NCBI GenBank assembly: GCA_964536785.1 | Contig: CAZHYM010000011.1 | Location: 1 to 15,598 of the forward strand | Direction: 5' to 3' | Source of the DNA: CAZHYM01 sp964536785 | GTDB taxonomy: Bacteria; Patescibacteriota; Saccharimonadia; Saccharimonadales; Saccharimonadaceae | Length of the DNA stretch: 15,598 nucleotides | In this document: one piece after another, positions 1 through 6,341 of the stretch | Numbering within the stretch: position 1 is the stretch's first letter | Layout of the letters: the number at the start of each line of letters is the position of its first letter | Position numbers and translations under genes: made by a program | Notes under the pieces: model-generated | Database searches by the model: none | What the model was told of the DNA's origin: nothing | What the model saw: the letters and a program-made list of their open reading frames with translations, nothing else

Positions 1-54
1 ACTCTCGACCTCTTCCTTGGCAAGGAAGCGCTCTATCAACTGAGCTAAACCCGC
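1..54 (-). tRNA. tRNA-Gly(GCC), 3' end cut off by the window edge
   Basis: Read on the minus strand from 54, the sequence starts GCGGGTT, continues with a standard D arm (AGCTCAGTTGATAGAGC) and an anticodon arm with a 5-bp stem CTTCC/GGAAG enclosing the loop TTGCCAA. The anticodon GCC (plus-strand 19-21) decodes glycine GGC/GGU. The variable region and the start of the T arm are present; the rest of the T arm, the acceptor 3' strand and the CCA lie outside the window. A good promoter lies just upstream (67-95). The leftward LPKTG gene reads towards it, so read-through is also possible. Confidence 0.93.
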
Positions 55-66
55 AAAGCATAAATT

Positions 67-95
67 ACTATAGCTAATAATTTGATTATTTGCAA
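67..95 (-). promoter_or_regulatory. Promoter for tRNA-Gly
   Basis: On the minus strand there is a -35 box TTGCAA (90-95), a 17-base spacer and a -10 box TATAGT (67-72). The start point would fall near 60, about six bases before the mature tRNA 5' end. Spacing and sequence match the primary sigma consensus well; the assignment is from sequence alone. Confidence 0.6.
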
Positions 96-140
96 CTAAT
101 TCATGCTGATTTTTTGGGGTTAATCGTGTTTGCGTTCAGA

Positions 141-167
141 TTAACGTCGTCTTTTGATTGACGTTAA
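141..167 (-). repeat. Perfect 8-bp inverted repeat over the LPKTG gene stop codon
   Basis: The arms 141-148 and 160-167 are exact reverse complements (TTAACGTC and GACGTTAA), with an 11-base loop. The distal arm contains the stop codon of the LPKTG gene. No T-tract follows on the minus strand, so this is a poor intrinsic terminator. It may be a 3' mRNA hairpin or a chance result of the basic C-terminal codons. Confidence 0.3.
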
Positions 168-689
168 CCAATACAGACTAGCAGAAGTAAGACTACTAAT
201 TCCAAACGCTTGCGCTAATTTATTACTACCCGTCTTGGGCAGTTCAAGTGGAGTCTCTGACGCTTGATTATTACTATCTTCATTTGGTTTGTTAGGCGTC
301 TCGTCTTTGGAATCATCCAAGTTGTTATCTCCAAGCGGTTTGCTAGATGAACCATAACACACGATTACATGGGAATTTTCTTTGCCCGAAGAATGAACAA
401 TTTCATCTCCCGCTTTTACTGTTCGATCGATTTCGTTGGCGTTTTCACCAGCGCCAGCTTTAACGATAGTCGCATAAATTGGTACGCCACTATTACTTGC
501 AGGCACGACAAAAGGTGTTTTGACCGGTTCATATTTTTTACAGGTTAAATTAGAAACCTTAAAATAATTCACCCAGTAAGCCGGTTGATTTGCTTCATTG
601 TTTTGAGCAACTGTTTCCGCAACGGCAATATTACCAGCCATTAAGCTAGTTGCAACAACTGAGGTTATTATTAAAGCTAAAAGCTTCAT
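141..689 (-). CDS. Small secreted LPXTG cell-wall-anchored protein
   Basis: A 182-residue surface protein of unknown function. Residues 1-24 form a signal peptide with a hydrophobic core and a probable cleavage site AVA|E after residue 24. A compact domain of about 90 residues carries two cysteines (C50 and C111) that could form a disulphide once exported. An acidic, Asn/Pro-rich linker (about 115-148) is followed by the sortase motif LPKTG (150-154), a hydrophobic stretch and the terminal KRRR, a complete cell-wall sorting signal. After sorting, the domain would be displayed on the outer surface; no sortase gene lies in this window. The start is set by GAGGAGA (695-701), five bases before ATG, and by a consensus promoter at 724-752. 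The gene is alone on its strand here. The pattern of a Thr-Cys near the domain start and His-Val-x-x-Cys near its end resembles other small exported proteins of this bacterial group, but I cannot name a family. Confidence 0.85.
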   Translation of the reverse strand: MKLLALIITSVVATSLMAGNIAVAETVAQNNEANQPAYWVNYFKVSNLTCKKYEPVKTPFVVPASNSGVPIYATIVKAGAGENANEIDRTVKAGDEIVHSSGKENSHVIVCYGSSSKPLGDNNLDDSKDETPNKPNEDSNNQASETPLELPKTGSNKLAQAFGISSLTSASLYWLTSIKRRR

Positions 690-723
690 AAAATTCTCCT
701 CAAGATTAACTTAATACTCTTTA

Positions 724-752
724 ATAATATCATAATATAGACTAAATGTCAA
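724..752 (-). promoter_or_regulatory. Consensus sigma-70-type promoter of the LPXTG gene
   Basis: Minus strand: perfect -35 TTGACA (747-752), a 17-base spacer and -10 TATTAT (724-729). The start would fall near 717, giving an mRNA leader of about 28 bases that contains the Shine-Dalgarno GAGGAGA at 695-701. This is the closest match to consensus in the window, which suggests strong expression of the surface protein. Confidence 0.8.
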
Positions 753-828
753 TAACATGACGTTTTTGAAGATTGGTAATTTTAGACATTTTTGGATAAT
801 AAAGCTAGAATTTGCTTGGTAAATAAGG

Positions 829-834
829 TATATT
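829..834 (+). promoter_or_regulatory. Probable -10 box for the tRNA-Cys / tRNA-Leu / ligA transcript
   Basis: TATATT ends 13 bases before the mature tRNA-Cys 5' end, placing the start near 841. The hexamer 17 bases upstream (TAGAAT, 806-811) is a poor -35, so the call rests on the -10 and its position. No other promoter is apparent before the membrane protein gene, so this may drive the whole two-tRNA and two-gene unit. Confidence 0.45.
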
Positions 835-847
835 GTTAAGCAAGTGT

Positions 848-921
848 GGCGCCTTGGCGGAGTGGTTACGCAGCGGTCTGCAAAACCGTTTACGCCAGTT
901 CAATTCTGGCAGGTGCCTCCA
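848..921 (+). tRNA. tRNA-Cys(GCA)
   Basis: A complete cloverleaf of 74 bases including the encoded CCA. The acceptor strands GGCGCCT and AGGTGCC pair throughout with one G-T. The anticodon loop CTGCAAA gives anticodon GCA (880-882). The T arm is GCCAG-TTCAATT-CTGGC. The discriminator base is T (918), the usual identity base for cysteinyl-tRNA synthetase. tRNA-Leu follows after 13 bases, so the two are probably cut from one precursor. Confidence 0.96.
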
Positions 922-934
922 GTTAGTAAAATAT

Positions 935-1021
935 GCGCGGATGGTGGAATGGTAGACACGAGAGACTTAAAATCTCTTGGGCAAATAGCCTGTGCGGGTT
1001 CAAGTCCCGCTCTGCGCACCA
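935..1021 (+). tRNA. tRNA-Leu(UAA)
   Basis: A class II tRNA of 87 bases with encoded CCA (1019-1021). The acceptor GCGCGGA pairs with TCTGCGC. The anticodon stem GAGA/TCTC encloses CTTAAAA, with anticodon TAA at 968-970. The long variable arm typical of leucine tRNAs is present and the T arm is GCGGG-TTCAAGT-CCCGC. The membrane protein gene begins 16 bases downstream with no room for a separate promoter, so tRNA 3' processing probably creates the mRNA 5' end. Confidence 0.96.
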
Positions 1022-1037
1022 AATTAAGAGCTTTGAT

Positions 1038-2108
1038 ATGGCCAAAACAATCAAAAAAATTACAAAGAAAAAGCGTACAGTAAAACCTAACCAGTCAACT
1101 AATTTTGTTAACCGAAAAGTTGAATCAGTTAGGTCTTTTTTAGACCGTCGCCCGCACAGTAGTTTCAAGTTGAGCCATAAAGTTGATTATGTACGGCCGC
1201 TAGAAATTGAAGGGTATTTTAAATTTTCTCAAAATGTAATTGATTTAATCATAAGAAATAGCAGATTTTTTATAGGGATTGTTCTAGCGTCCAGCGTTGG
1301 GCTTTTCTTATTCACGGGATTAATGCCTCAAACTGCCTACAATAGCCTAAAGATAGCCATAGACGAGAGTTATACCAGGGCTAATCAAGAAGCGCCTGGA
1401 GGGCTTTTCAAGGCCGGCTTACTGTTTCTCTCAACTGTTACAGACGGGGGCACAAATGCTCAGAGCTCTGAATCTAAGCAAATTTTGCTGGTATTTATAT
1501 TCGCGATAGTTTGGTTGTCGGTTGTGTGGTATCTTAGAAATTATTTAGCTGGTCATAAAATTAAGCTTAGAGAAGCAGTTTATAATTCCGGATCACCACT
1601 CATTCCGATGCTCGGCATAATGCTAATAATTGTCATCCAGCTAATCCCACTCTTTATTTATTTGATCGCCTATGCTGCCGCGGTCGAAACGCAATTAATC
1701 ACAGGAGGGGTAGAATCGATGATTATTTACACTGTCGGATTTTTAATTATCGTCTTGTCGCTGTATTGGATTTTGAGTTCAGTGCTGGCTATGGTTCTAA
1801 TCACTATTCCTGGAATGTATCCAATGCAAGCAATTTCGCTAGCCGGTGACTTAAGCGTCGGCAGACGAGGAAGATTGCTAAAAAGAATCATCTGGCATAT
1901 CATCCAAGTTATTAGTTTGTGGGTAGTTGTATTAATTCCAATAATTTTATTTGAGGATTGGATTAGCAAAAAGAATGAAATTGTAGCCTCAATCCCATTA
2001 GTTCAAAGTGTTCAAGTTTTGCTGCTAACTTCAACTTTTGCTTGGACTAGCGCGTACATCTATTTGCTGTATCGACGAATTATAGAGGATAAATCTAAGC
2101 CAGCCTGA
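1038..2108 (+). CDS. Polytopic membrane protein of unknown function, upstream of ligA
   Basis: A 356-residue protein from ATG 1038. A longer reading from 933 would run through the tRNA and is rejected. The first 65 residues are very basic and presumably cytoplasmic. Hydrophobic helices lie at about 75-96, 148-167, 188-213, 226-257 (probably two), 284-304 and 318-343, so six or seven membrane segments. A conserved-looking stretch of Pro-Met-x-Ala followed by a short Arg-rich loop (about 262-282) sits between the last helices, as in membrane domains thought to help membrane assembly or transport, but I recognise no catalytic motif and assign no function. Before the start there is only a weak AAGAG (1026-1030) with a 7-base spacer. 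The stop TGA shares its A with the ATG of ligA, pointing to translational coupling. The contents say nothing direct about DNA ligation, so the pairing may be incidental. Confidence 0.85.
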   Translation: MAKTIKKITKKKRTVKPNQSTNFVNRKVESVRSFLDRRPHSSFKLSHKVDYVRPLEIEGYFKFSQNVIDLIIRNSRFFIGIVLASSVGLFLFTGLMPQTAYNSLKIAIDESYTRANQEAPGGLFKAGLLFLSTVTDGGTNAQSSESKQILLVFIFAIVWLSVVWYLRNYLAGHKIKLREAVYNSGSPLIPMLGIMLIIVIQLIPLFIYLIAYAAAVETQLITGGVESMIIYTVGFLIIVLSLYWILSSVLAMVLITIPGMYPMQAISLAGDLSVGRRGRLLKRIIWHIIQVISLWVVVLIPIILFEDWISKKNEIVASIPLVQSVQVLLLTSTFAWTSAYIYLLYRRIIEDKSKPA

Positions 2109-4141
2109 TGACAAAAAGTGATGCCATAGATAGAATTAAAAGCCTCCGGCAACTGATTGATAATTATCGTTATCATTATCACGTTTTAGATGAATCAACC
2201 ATGAGCGAAGCGGCGGCTGATAGCTTGAAGCACGAATTGGCCCAATTAGAAGAAGCTTACCCTGATTTAATTATTCCCGAAAGCCCCACTCAACGGGTAG
2301 CGGGTCAAGCTCTGGACAAGTTTAATAAGGTAGTCCATAAAGTCCCGATGATTAGTTTAACGGATGTTTTTAACTACTCTGAACTAGAAGCTTGGGAAAA
2401 GCGAATTCAGAAATTAGTCCCCGGGTCAAAAATAGAATTTTTTTGTGACATAAAGATGGACGGTTTAGCTTGTGCGCTTATCTATGAAAATGGGAAATTT
2501 GTCCGGGCGATTACCAGAGGAGATAGTGTTATAGGTGAGGACGTAACGCATAATGTTCGAACGATAGAAAATGTTCCGCTCACACTACGAGAAACGAAAG
2601 GTTTTGAGAGATTCTTGAATGGACGTACGGAAATTCGTGGTGAAATAATTATGCTAAAAGAGGATTTTGAAAAATTAAACACCATAAGGCGAAAAAACAA
2701 AGAACCAGAATTTGCCAATCCTCGTAATCTTGCGGCTGGTACGATTCGACAGCTAGATCCGGCTTTAACCGCTTCTCGACCTCTAAAATTTCAGGGATAC
2801 GATGTACTGCGTGATGACAAATCAGAACTGCCGACCAACGATTTTGTCTACTCTGCCATGCGAGCAGTTGGTATAGCATGCAATAAGCGCACGAAAGTAG
2901 TTGCTGATATGAGCTCTTTGATAGAATTTATCCAAAAATGGGAAAGCAAACGACACGAACTGCCTTTTAATACCGACGGCCTCGTGATAAAAGTTAATGA
3001 CCGAAAGGTTTTTGATTCTTTGGGCGTTGTGGGCAAAACTCCGAGAGGAGCTGTTGCCTTTAAATATCCTGCCGAGCAAACTACTACTACCATAAAAGAC
3101 ATTAAACTTTGGCTGGGCCGAACTGGGGCAGCTACGCCAGTCGCGGTTTTTGAGCCGGTTAAATTAGCAGGCACAACAGTTAAACACGCTAGCTTGCACA
3201 ATGCTGATGAAATCGAACGGAAAGACATCCGGATTGGAGATACTGTAATCATCTATAAAGCCGGTGACATAATTCCTCAAGTCGAAAGAGTACTGCTTGA
3301 GCTTCGTCCAAAGTCAGCCATAAAATTTGATTTTGAAAAAGCTTTAAAGGAGCAATTCAAAGGTCTAGAATTTGCTCGACCTGAAGGAGAGGTTGTCTAC
3401 CGGCTAATTAATTCCAAAAATGCTGCCAGTAATGCAGATTTGCTTGCTATGAATATCGCACATTACGCTTCAAAACCAGCTTTAGATATAGCCACGCTTG
3501 GAGAACAGAATGTAAAAGCCCTAGTCGACAGCGGATTGGTTGGGAACTTAGCCGATATTTATCGAATTGACGAAATAGACTTGTTGGAGCTAGACCGGTT
3601 CGCTGAAATCTCAGCAAAAAAGTTAGTTAACGCAATTAATAATTCAAAGACCCCGGACTTAGGGAGATTTATTTACGCTTTAGGCATTCGCCATGTTGGG
3701 ACAAAGACGGCCCGAGATTTGGCAAGTTATTTTAAGAATTTTAATAATCTAAAACGTGCTAGTTATGAAGAGCTAGTTCAAATTGATGGCATTGGCGAAA
3801 TAGTTGCTGAAAGTCTTCGCGATTGGTTTTCCAATCAACATAATCTTGATTTGTTAGACAGTTTAGACTCGCTTGGAGTTAAACCAAAAACAATTAAAGA
3901 CAGAAAAACTTCAAAACTTAGCGGGAAGAAGTTTGCAATAACTGGATCGCTTGAGGGGATTAGTAGAGATGAAATGGCTCAGAAAATTGAGAATTTGGGT
4001 GGTGAATTTCAGTCAACCATAACTAAAGACACAAATTATTTACTAGTTGGAACTAACGTTGGGGCAAATAAGATTTCAAAAGCAAATAAATACAATGTCG
4101 CTGTTATCAATCAGCAAGAGTTCGAGGAACTAATCCGCTAA
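2108..4141 (+). CDS. ligA: NAD-dependent DNA ligase LigA (zinc-finger cysteines absent)
   Basis: A 677-residue protein of the usual LigA length. It seals 3'-OH/5'-phosphate nicks using NAD+ in replication and repair. Domain Ia is at about 1-70. The adenylation domain has the nucleotidyl-lysine motif KMDG (K116), TEIRGEI near 174-180, TDGLVIKV near 289-296 and the OB-fold entry GRTGAATPVA (337-346). Helix-hairpin-helix repeats follow at about 485-575 and a BRCT domain at about 603-677. Two departures stand out. The stretch at about 420-445, where LigA normally has a four-cysteine zinc finger, contains no cysteine (the only ones in the protein are C113, C122 and C258). In domain Ia the tyrosine of the NMN-binding set, equivalent to E. 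coli Y35, is alanine (A37), and D32 is glutamate (E34). The start overlaps the upstream stop (TGATG) with no Shine-Dalgarno. The stop overlaps that of the convergent enolase gene. Confidence 0.97.
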   Translation: MTKSDAIDRIKSLRQLIDNYRYHYHVLDESTMSEAAADSLKHELAQLEEAYPDLIIPESPTQRVAGQALDKFNKVVHKVPMISLTDVFNYSELEAWEKRIQKLVPGSKIEFFCDIKMDGLACALIYENGKFVRAITRGDSVIGEDVTHNVRTIENVPLTLRETKGFERFLNGRTEIRGEIIMLKEDFEKLNTIRRKNKEPEFANPRNLAAGTIRQLDPALTASRPLKFQGYDVLRDDKSELPTNDFVYSAMRAVGIACNKRTKVVADMSSLIEFIQKWESKRHELPFNTDGLVIKVNDRKVFDSLGVVGKTPRGAVAFKYPAEQTTTTIKDIKLWLGRTGAATPVAVFEPVKLAGTTVKHASLHNADEIERKDIRIGDTVIIYKAGDIIPQVERVLLELRPKSAIKFDFEKALKEQFKGLEFARPEGEVVYRLINSKNAASNADLLAMNIAHYASKPALDIATLGEQNVKALVDSGLVGNLADIYRIDEIDLLELDRFAEISAKKLVNAINNSKTPDLGRFIYALGIRHVGTKTARDLASYFKNFNNLKRASYEELVQIDGIGEIVAESLRDWFSNQHNLDLLDSLDSLGVKPKTIKDRKTSKLSGKKFAITGSLEGISRDEMAQKIENLGGEFQSTITKDTNYLLVGTNVGANKISKANKYNVAVINQQEFEELIR

Positions 4142-5409
4142 AATGGTTTTATGATTTTTAATTCTGGATTTTCTTCAGCGATTCGTAGAATCTCGTTGTA
4201 TTTTGAAACTCGGTCGGTTCGTGAAAGTGAGCCAGTTTTGATTTGGCCTGCTCCTAGCCCGATTGCTAGATGAGCGATTGATGTGTCTTCTGTCTCCCCT
4301 GAACGGTGACTAATTATCGTATTAAAACCATTTTCCTTGGCTAGTTTAACGGCTTTAATTGTCTCGGATAAGGTGCCGATCTGGTTTGGTTTAATCAAAA
4401 TTGCGTTGCAAGCTTTTTTATCAATCGCTTTCTTTAATAGTTTGGTGTTGGTAACTAATAAATCATCACCAACTAGTTGAATTTTCTTGCCTAATTTCTC
4501 AGTTAATTTGATCCAATTGTCCCAATCATTTTCGGCTAACCCGTCTTCAATTGAAATAATAGGGTATTTCTCTAGCCAGTTTGCATATAAATCAATAAGC
4601 TCGTCAGCGTTCATGATTGATTTTTCGGTTTTTAGATTATATTTGTCGTTTTCGTATAGTTCACTAGCAGCCACATCAAGAGCTAGCGCCACGTCTTTGC
4701 CTAGTATATATCCCGCATTCGAAACTGCTTTGGCGATTAGTTCTAGCGGTTCTTTATTGCCATTTTTAAGATTTGGAGCAAATCCACCTTCATCGCCGAC
4801 GGTTGTCTGGTAATTATTTTCTTTTAATATTTTCTTCAAATTATGGAAAATTTCAGTCCCCATCTGCATCGCTGCCGTAAAGTCTCTGGCTCCAATTGGG
4901 ACGATCATATATTCTTGGATGTCGCTTGAGCCATCAGCATGAGCGCCACCGTTCATAATGTTCATCATCGGCATCGGGAGATTCGATTCGAGATTGCTTA
5001 GTTCGCTGATATGGCGATAAAAGGGAAGCTTTTTAGAATCCGCTTCAGCCTTAGCCACAGCTAAACTAACAGCCAAAATTGCATTTGCGCCTAAGGCTGA
5101 TTTATCTTTCGTGTCGTCAATTTTAATCAGCAAATTATCGATTTTTGTTTGTTCGACGGGTCGGCCGATTAGAGCTGGGGCGATTTTATTTTTGATGTTG
5201 TCAACGGCCTGAGTAACACCTTTGCCCATCCACATATGACCACCGTCACGTAGCTCTAGCGCTTCTTTTGACCCAGTGCTTGCGCCGCTTGGCACAGAAG
5301 CTCGTCCGAATCCGCCATCGCTCAAGTAGACATCGGCTTCAACAGTTGGATTGCCACGAGAATCAAATATCTGCCTGGCTAGTATTTTTGTAATCATAGT
5401 TTTATTCAT
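4138..5409 (-). CDS. eno: Enolase (phosphopyruvate hydratase)
   Basis: A 423-residue cytoplasmic enzyme that converts 2-phosphoglycerate to phosphoenolpyruvate in glycolysis. The mobile-loop SGASTG is at 41-46, the general acid/base pair is E207 (in GDEGG) and K340 (in ILIKPNQ), the Mg2+ ligands are D245, E288 and D315, and the phosphate-binding SHRSGETEDT is at 367-376, with K391 near the active site. It is slightly shorter than the 432-residue E. coli enzyme and complete. I choose the first ATG (5409), giving MNKTMITK. A -10 box with extended TG ends exactly 6 bases before it, so the A of ATG would be the first mRNA base. The second ATG, four codons in, has no Shine-Dalgarno either. The gene diverges from the histidine phosphatase and its last 4 bases overlap ligA. 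Confidence 0.97.
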   Translation of the reverse strand: MNKTMITKILARQIFDSRGNPTVEADVYLSDGGFGRASVPSGASTGSKEALELRDGGHMWMGKGVTQAVDNIKNKIAPALIGRPVEQTKIDNLLIKIDDTKDKSALGANAILAVSLAVAKAEADSKKLPFYRHISELSNLESNLPMPMMNIMNGGAHADGSSDIQEYMIVPIGARDFTAAMQMGTEIFHNLKKILKENNYQTTVGDEGGFAPNLKNGNKEPLELIAKAVSNAGYILGKDVALALDVAASELYENDKYNLKTEKSIMNADELIDLYANWLEKYPIISIEDGLAENDWDNWIKLTEKLGKKIQLVGDDLLVTNTKLLKKAIDKKACNAILIKPNQIGTLSETIKAVKLAKENGFNTIISHRSGETEDTSIAHLAIGLGAGQIKTGSLSRTDRVSKYNEILRIAEENPELKIIKPF

Positions 5410-5415
5410 ACTCTT

Positions 5416-5424
5416 ATTTTAACA
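5416..5424 (-). promoter_or_regulatory. Extended -10 promoter of eno, set for a leaderless mRNA
   Basis: Minus strand TGT-TAAAAT: the hexamer occupies 5416-5421 and the TG extension 5423-5424. Six bases separate it from ATG 5409, so the usual start seven bases past the box is the A of ATG. No good -35 lies 17 bases upstream. An alternative TATAAT (minus strand, near 5446-5451) would give a leader of about 28 bases instead. Confidence 0.5.
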
Positions 5425-5436
5425 CGAGTTGACTTG

Positions 5437-5445
5437 TGCTAAAAT
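5437..5445 (+). promoter_or_regulatory. Extended -10 promoter of the histidine phosphatase gene
   Basis: TGC-TAAAAT, then exactly 10 bases to ATG 5456, with a purine at base seven that would give a 4-base leader (AAGT). The same TGC-TAnAnT-N10-ATG layout recurs at uvrA and at the gene starting at 9208. The TTGACT at 5429-5434 is only five bases from the box, so it is not its -35. Confidence 0.55.
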
Positions 5446-5455
5446 TATACCAAGT

Positions 5456-6280
5456 ATGGCGTATAGAAAAGACGGGCGGGCTATGCCAAATGATTTAATC
5501 TTTATTCGACACGGCGAAAGTGAAGCGAATGTTGTTCAGCGAGCCGAATCGATAGGTGATTTGCATGATTGTCATGATGAAGTTTCGTTTCGTCCAGATT
5601 GGCAGCAACGTTTAACTACGAAAGGCGCAGAACAAGCGAGGCTTGTCGGAGAATGGTTAAAGTCTGAAGCGGGTGGGATCGATAGTTTTGATGGTAAATT
5701 CGTATCTCCATTTTTGAGAGCTCGTGAAACTGCTGGCCATATTGGTGGAAGTGGTTGGATAGTTGATGATCGATTGATTGAGCGATTCCGTGGCGTCTAC
5801 GGCGTAGTTTCCTATAACAAGGCTCTCAACCAAGCAGAACTTGCGAATATGCGAGATGCATCGCCTTGGTACGCTCGAATTGATGGCAGTGAGAGTTTGC
5901 AGGATGTTTTTGGTAGGTATCGCTCTTTTCAAAGTTCAATTCGCAGGCATCATGGAGGCCAAAAAGTGGTCGTTGTGGCTCATGGCGACTTAATTAAAAC
6001 AGCGCGATATTCAATCGAATGGCTGATGCCAGAACGCTGGCTGGAGATGTCGTCTAACTCTGAAATGCAATTGCCAAATGGAGGAGTGGTTCATTATTCT
6101 CGAGTAAACCCAAACAACCCAACCGATATCAGGCCGAGCATTAATTGGATAAGAATAGTTTATCCTGAAAGCCCAGAGGATTCGCCTAATGGCGGGCGCT
6201 GGACCGAACTCAATGTCAAACGCCAATATAGTTCAAAAGAATTGCTAGAATCAGTTGAAGTCGTCGATCGGATAATCTAG
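5456..6280 (+). CDS. Histidine phosphatase family protein (phosphoglycerate-mutase-like)
   Basis: A 274-residue protein from ATG 5456. The fold and catalytic set of the histidine phosphatase superfamily are visible: the phosphohistidine motif RHGES (18-22), the phosphate-binding arginine in SPFLRARET (84-92), the acidic E109 and the second histidine in VVAHGD (H176). The family includes 2,3-bisphosphoglycerate-dependent phosphoglycerate mutase, fructose-bisphosphatase-like enzymes and broad phosphatases; the sequence alone does not fix the substrate. A C-terminal extension of about 60 residues after the core is unlike the short tail of typical mutases. It is transcribed away from enolase, whose substrate a phosphoglycerate mutase would make. 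That is suggestive, not proof. An alternative start, ATG 5483 (MPNDLIF), would begin directly at the first strand of the fold. I prefer 5456 because of the -10 spacing. Confidence 0.85.
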   Translation: MAYRKDGRAMPNDLIFIRHGESEANVVQRAESIGDLHDCHDEVSFRPDWQQRLTTKGAEQARLVGEWLKSEAGGIDSFDGKFVSPFLRARETAGHIGGSGWIVDDRLIERFRGVYGVVSYNKALNQAELANMRDASPWYARIDGSESLQDVFGRYRSFQSSIRRHHGGQKVVVVAHGDLIKTARYSIEWLMPERWLEMSSNSEMQLPNGGVVHYSRVNPNNPTDIRPSINWIRIVYPESPEDSPNGGRWTELNVKRQYSSKELLESVEVVDRII

Positions 6281-6302
6281 CGCATTTATTACTATTGGGG
6301 GC

Positions 6303-6331
6303 TAGAAAAAGTCAGCTTTCTTTGCTATAAT
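6303..6331 (+). promoter_or_regulatory. Promoter of uvrA
   Basis: An extended -10 TGC-TATAAT (6323-6331) is preceded, with a 17-base spacer, by TAGAAA (6303-6308), a four-of-six match to the -35 consensus. Ten bases separate the -10 from ATG 6342. The likely start is 6337-6338, giving a leader of only 4-5 bases with no Shine-Dalgarno. I see no LexA-type operator in the intergenic 6281-6341. Confidence 0.6.
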
Positions 6332-6341
6332 TTAGCAGTTT

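Noticed and set aside
76..90. Inverted repeat AATAAT-TTG-ATTATT between the tRNA-Gly -35 and -10, as an operator
   Set aside because: A 6-bp AT-only palindrome is expected by chance in such a region, and no second copy was found.
933..1037. An upstream in-frame start that would lengthen the membrane protein by 35 residues
   Set aside because: It runs through the whole of tRNA-Leu(UAA). The translated extension is simply tRNA sequence, and the basic N-terminus from ATG 1038 is a natural start.
844..1083. Open reading frame on the plus strand covering both tRNAs
   Set aside because: It consists of tRNA sequence and the spacer, with no ribosome site and no coding character; both tRNAs fold perfectly.
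2106..2108. Recoding of TGA (as in some related candidate phyla)
   Set aside because: The only TGA used ends the membrane protein exactly at the ligA start; no gene contains an in-frame TGA, and the other stops are TAA or TAG.
2848..3252. Long minus-strand reading frames inside ligA (and similar ones inside uvrA-L25 and uvrC)
   Set aside because: They are antisense shadows of a well-conserved gene, with no promoter or ribosome site and no recognisable protein features.
5429..5455. A TTG start for the histidine phosphatase and TTGACT as its -35 box
   Set aside because: TTGACT is only five bases from the TAAAAT box, and the only hexamer at proper spacing (AAGTAT) overlaps the ATG. The in-frame extension from TTG would lie within the promoter.
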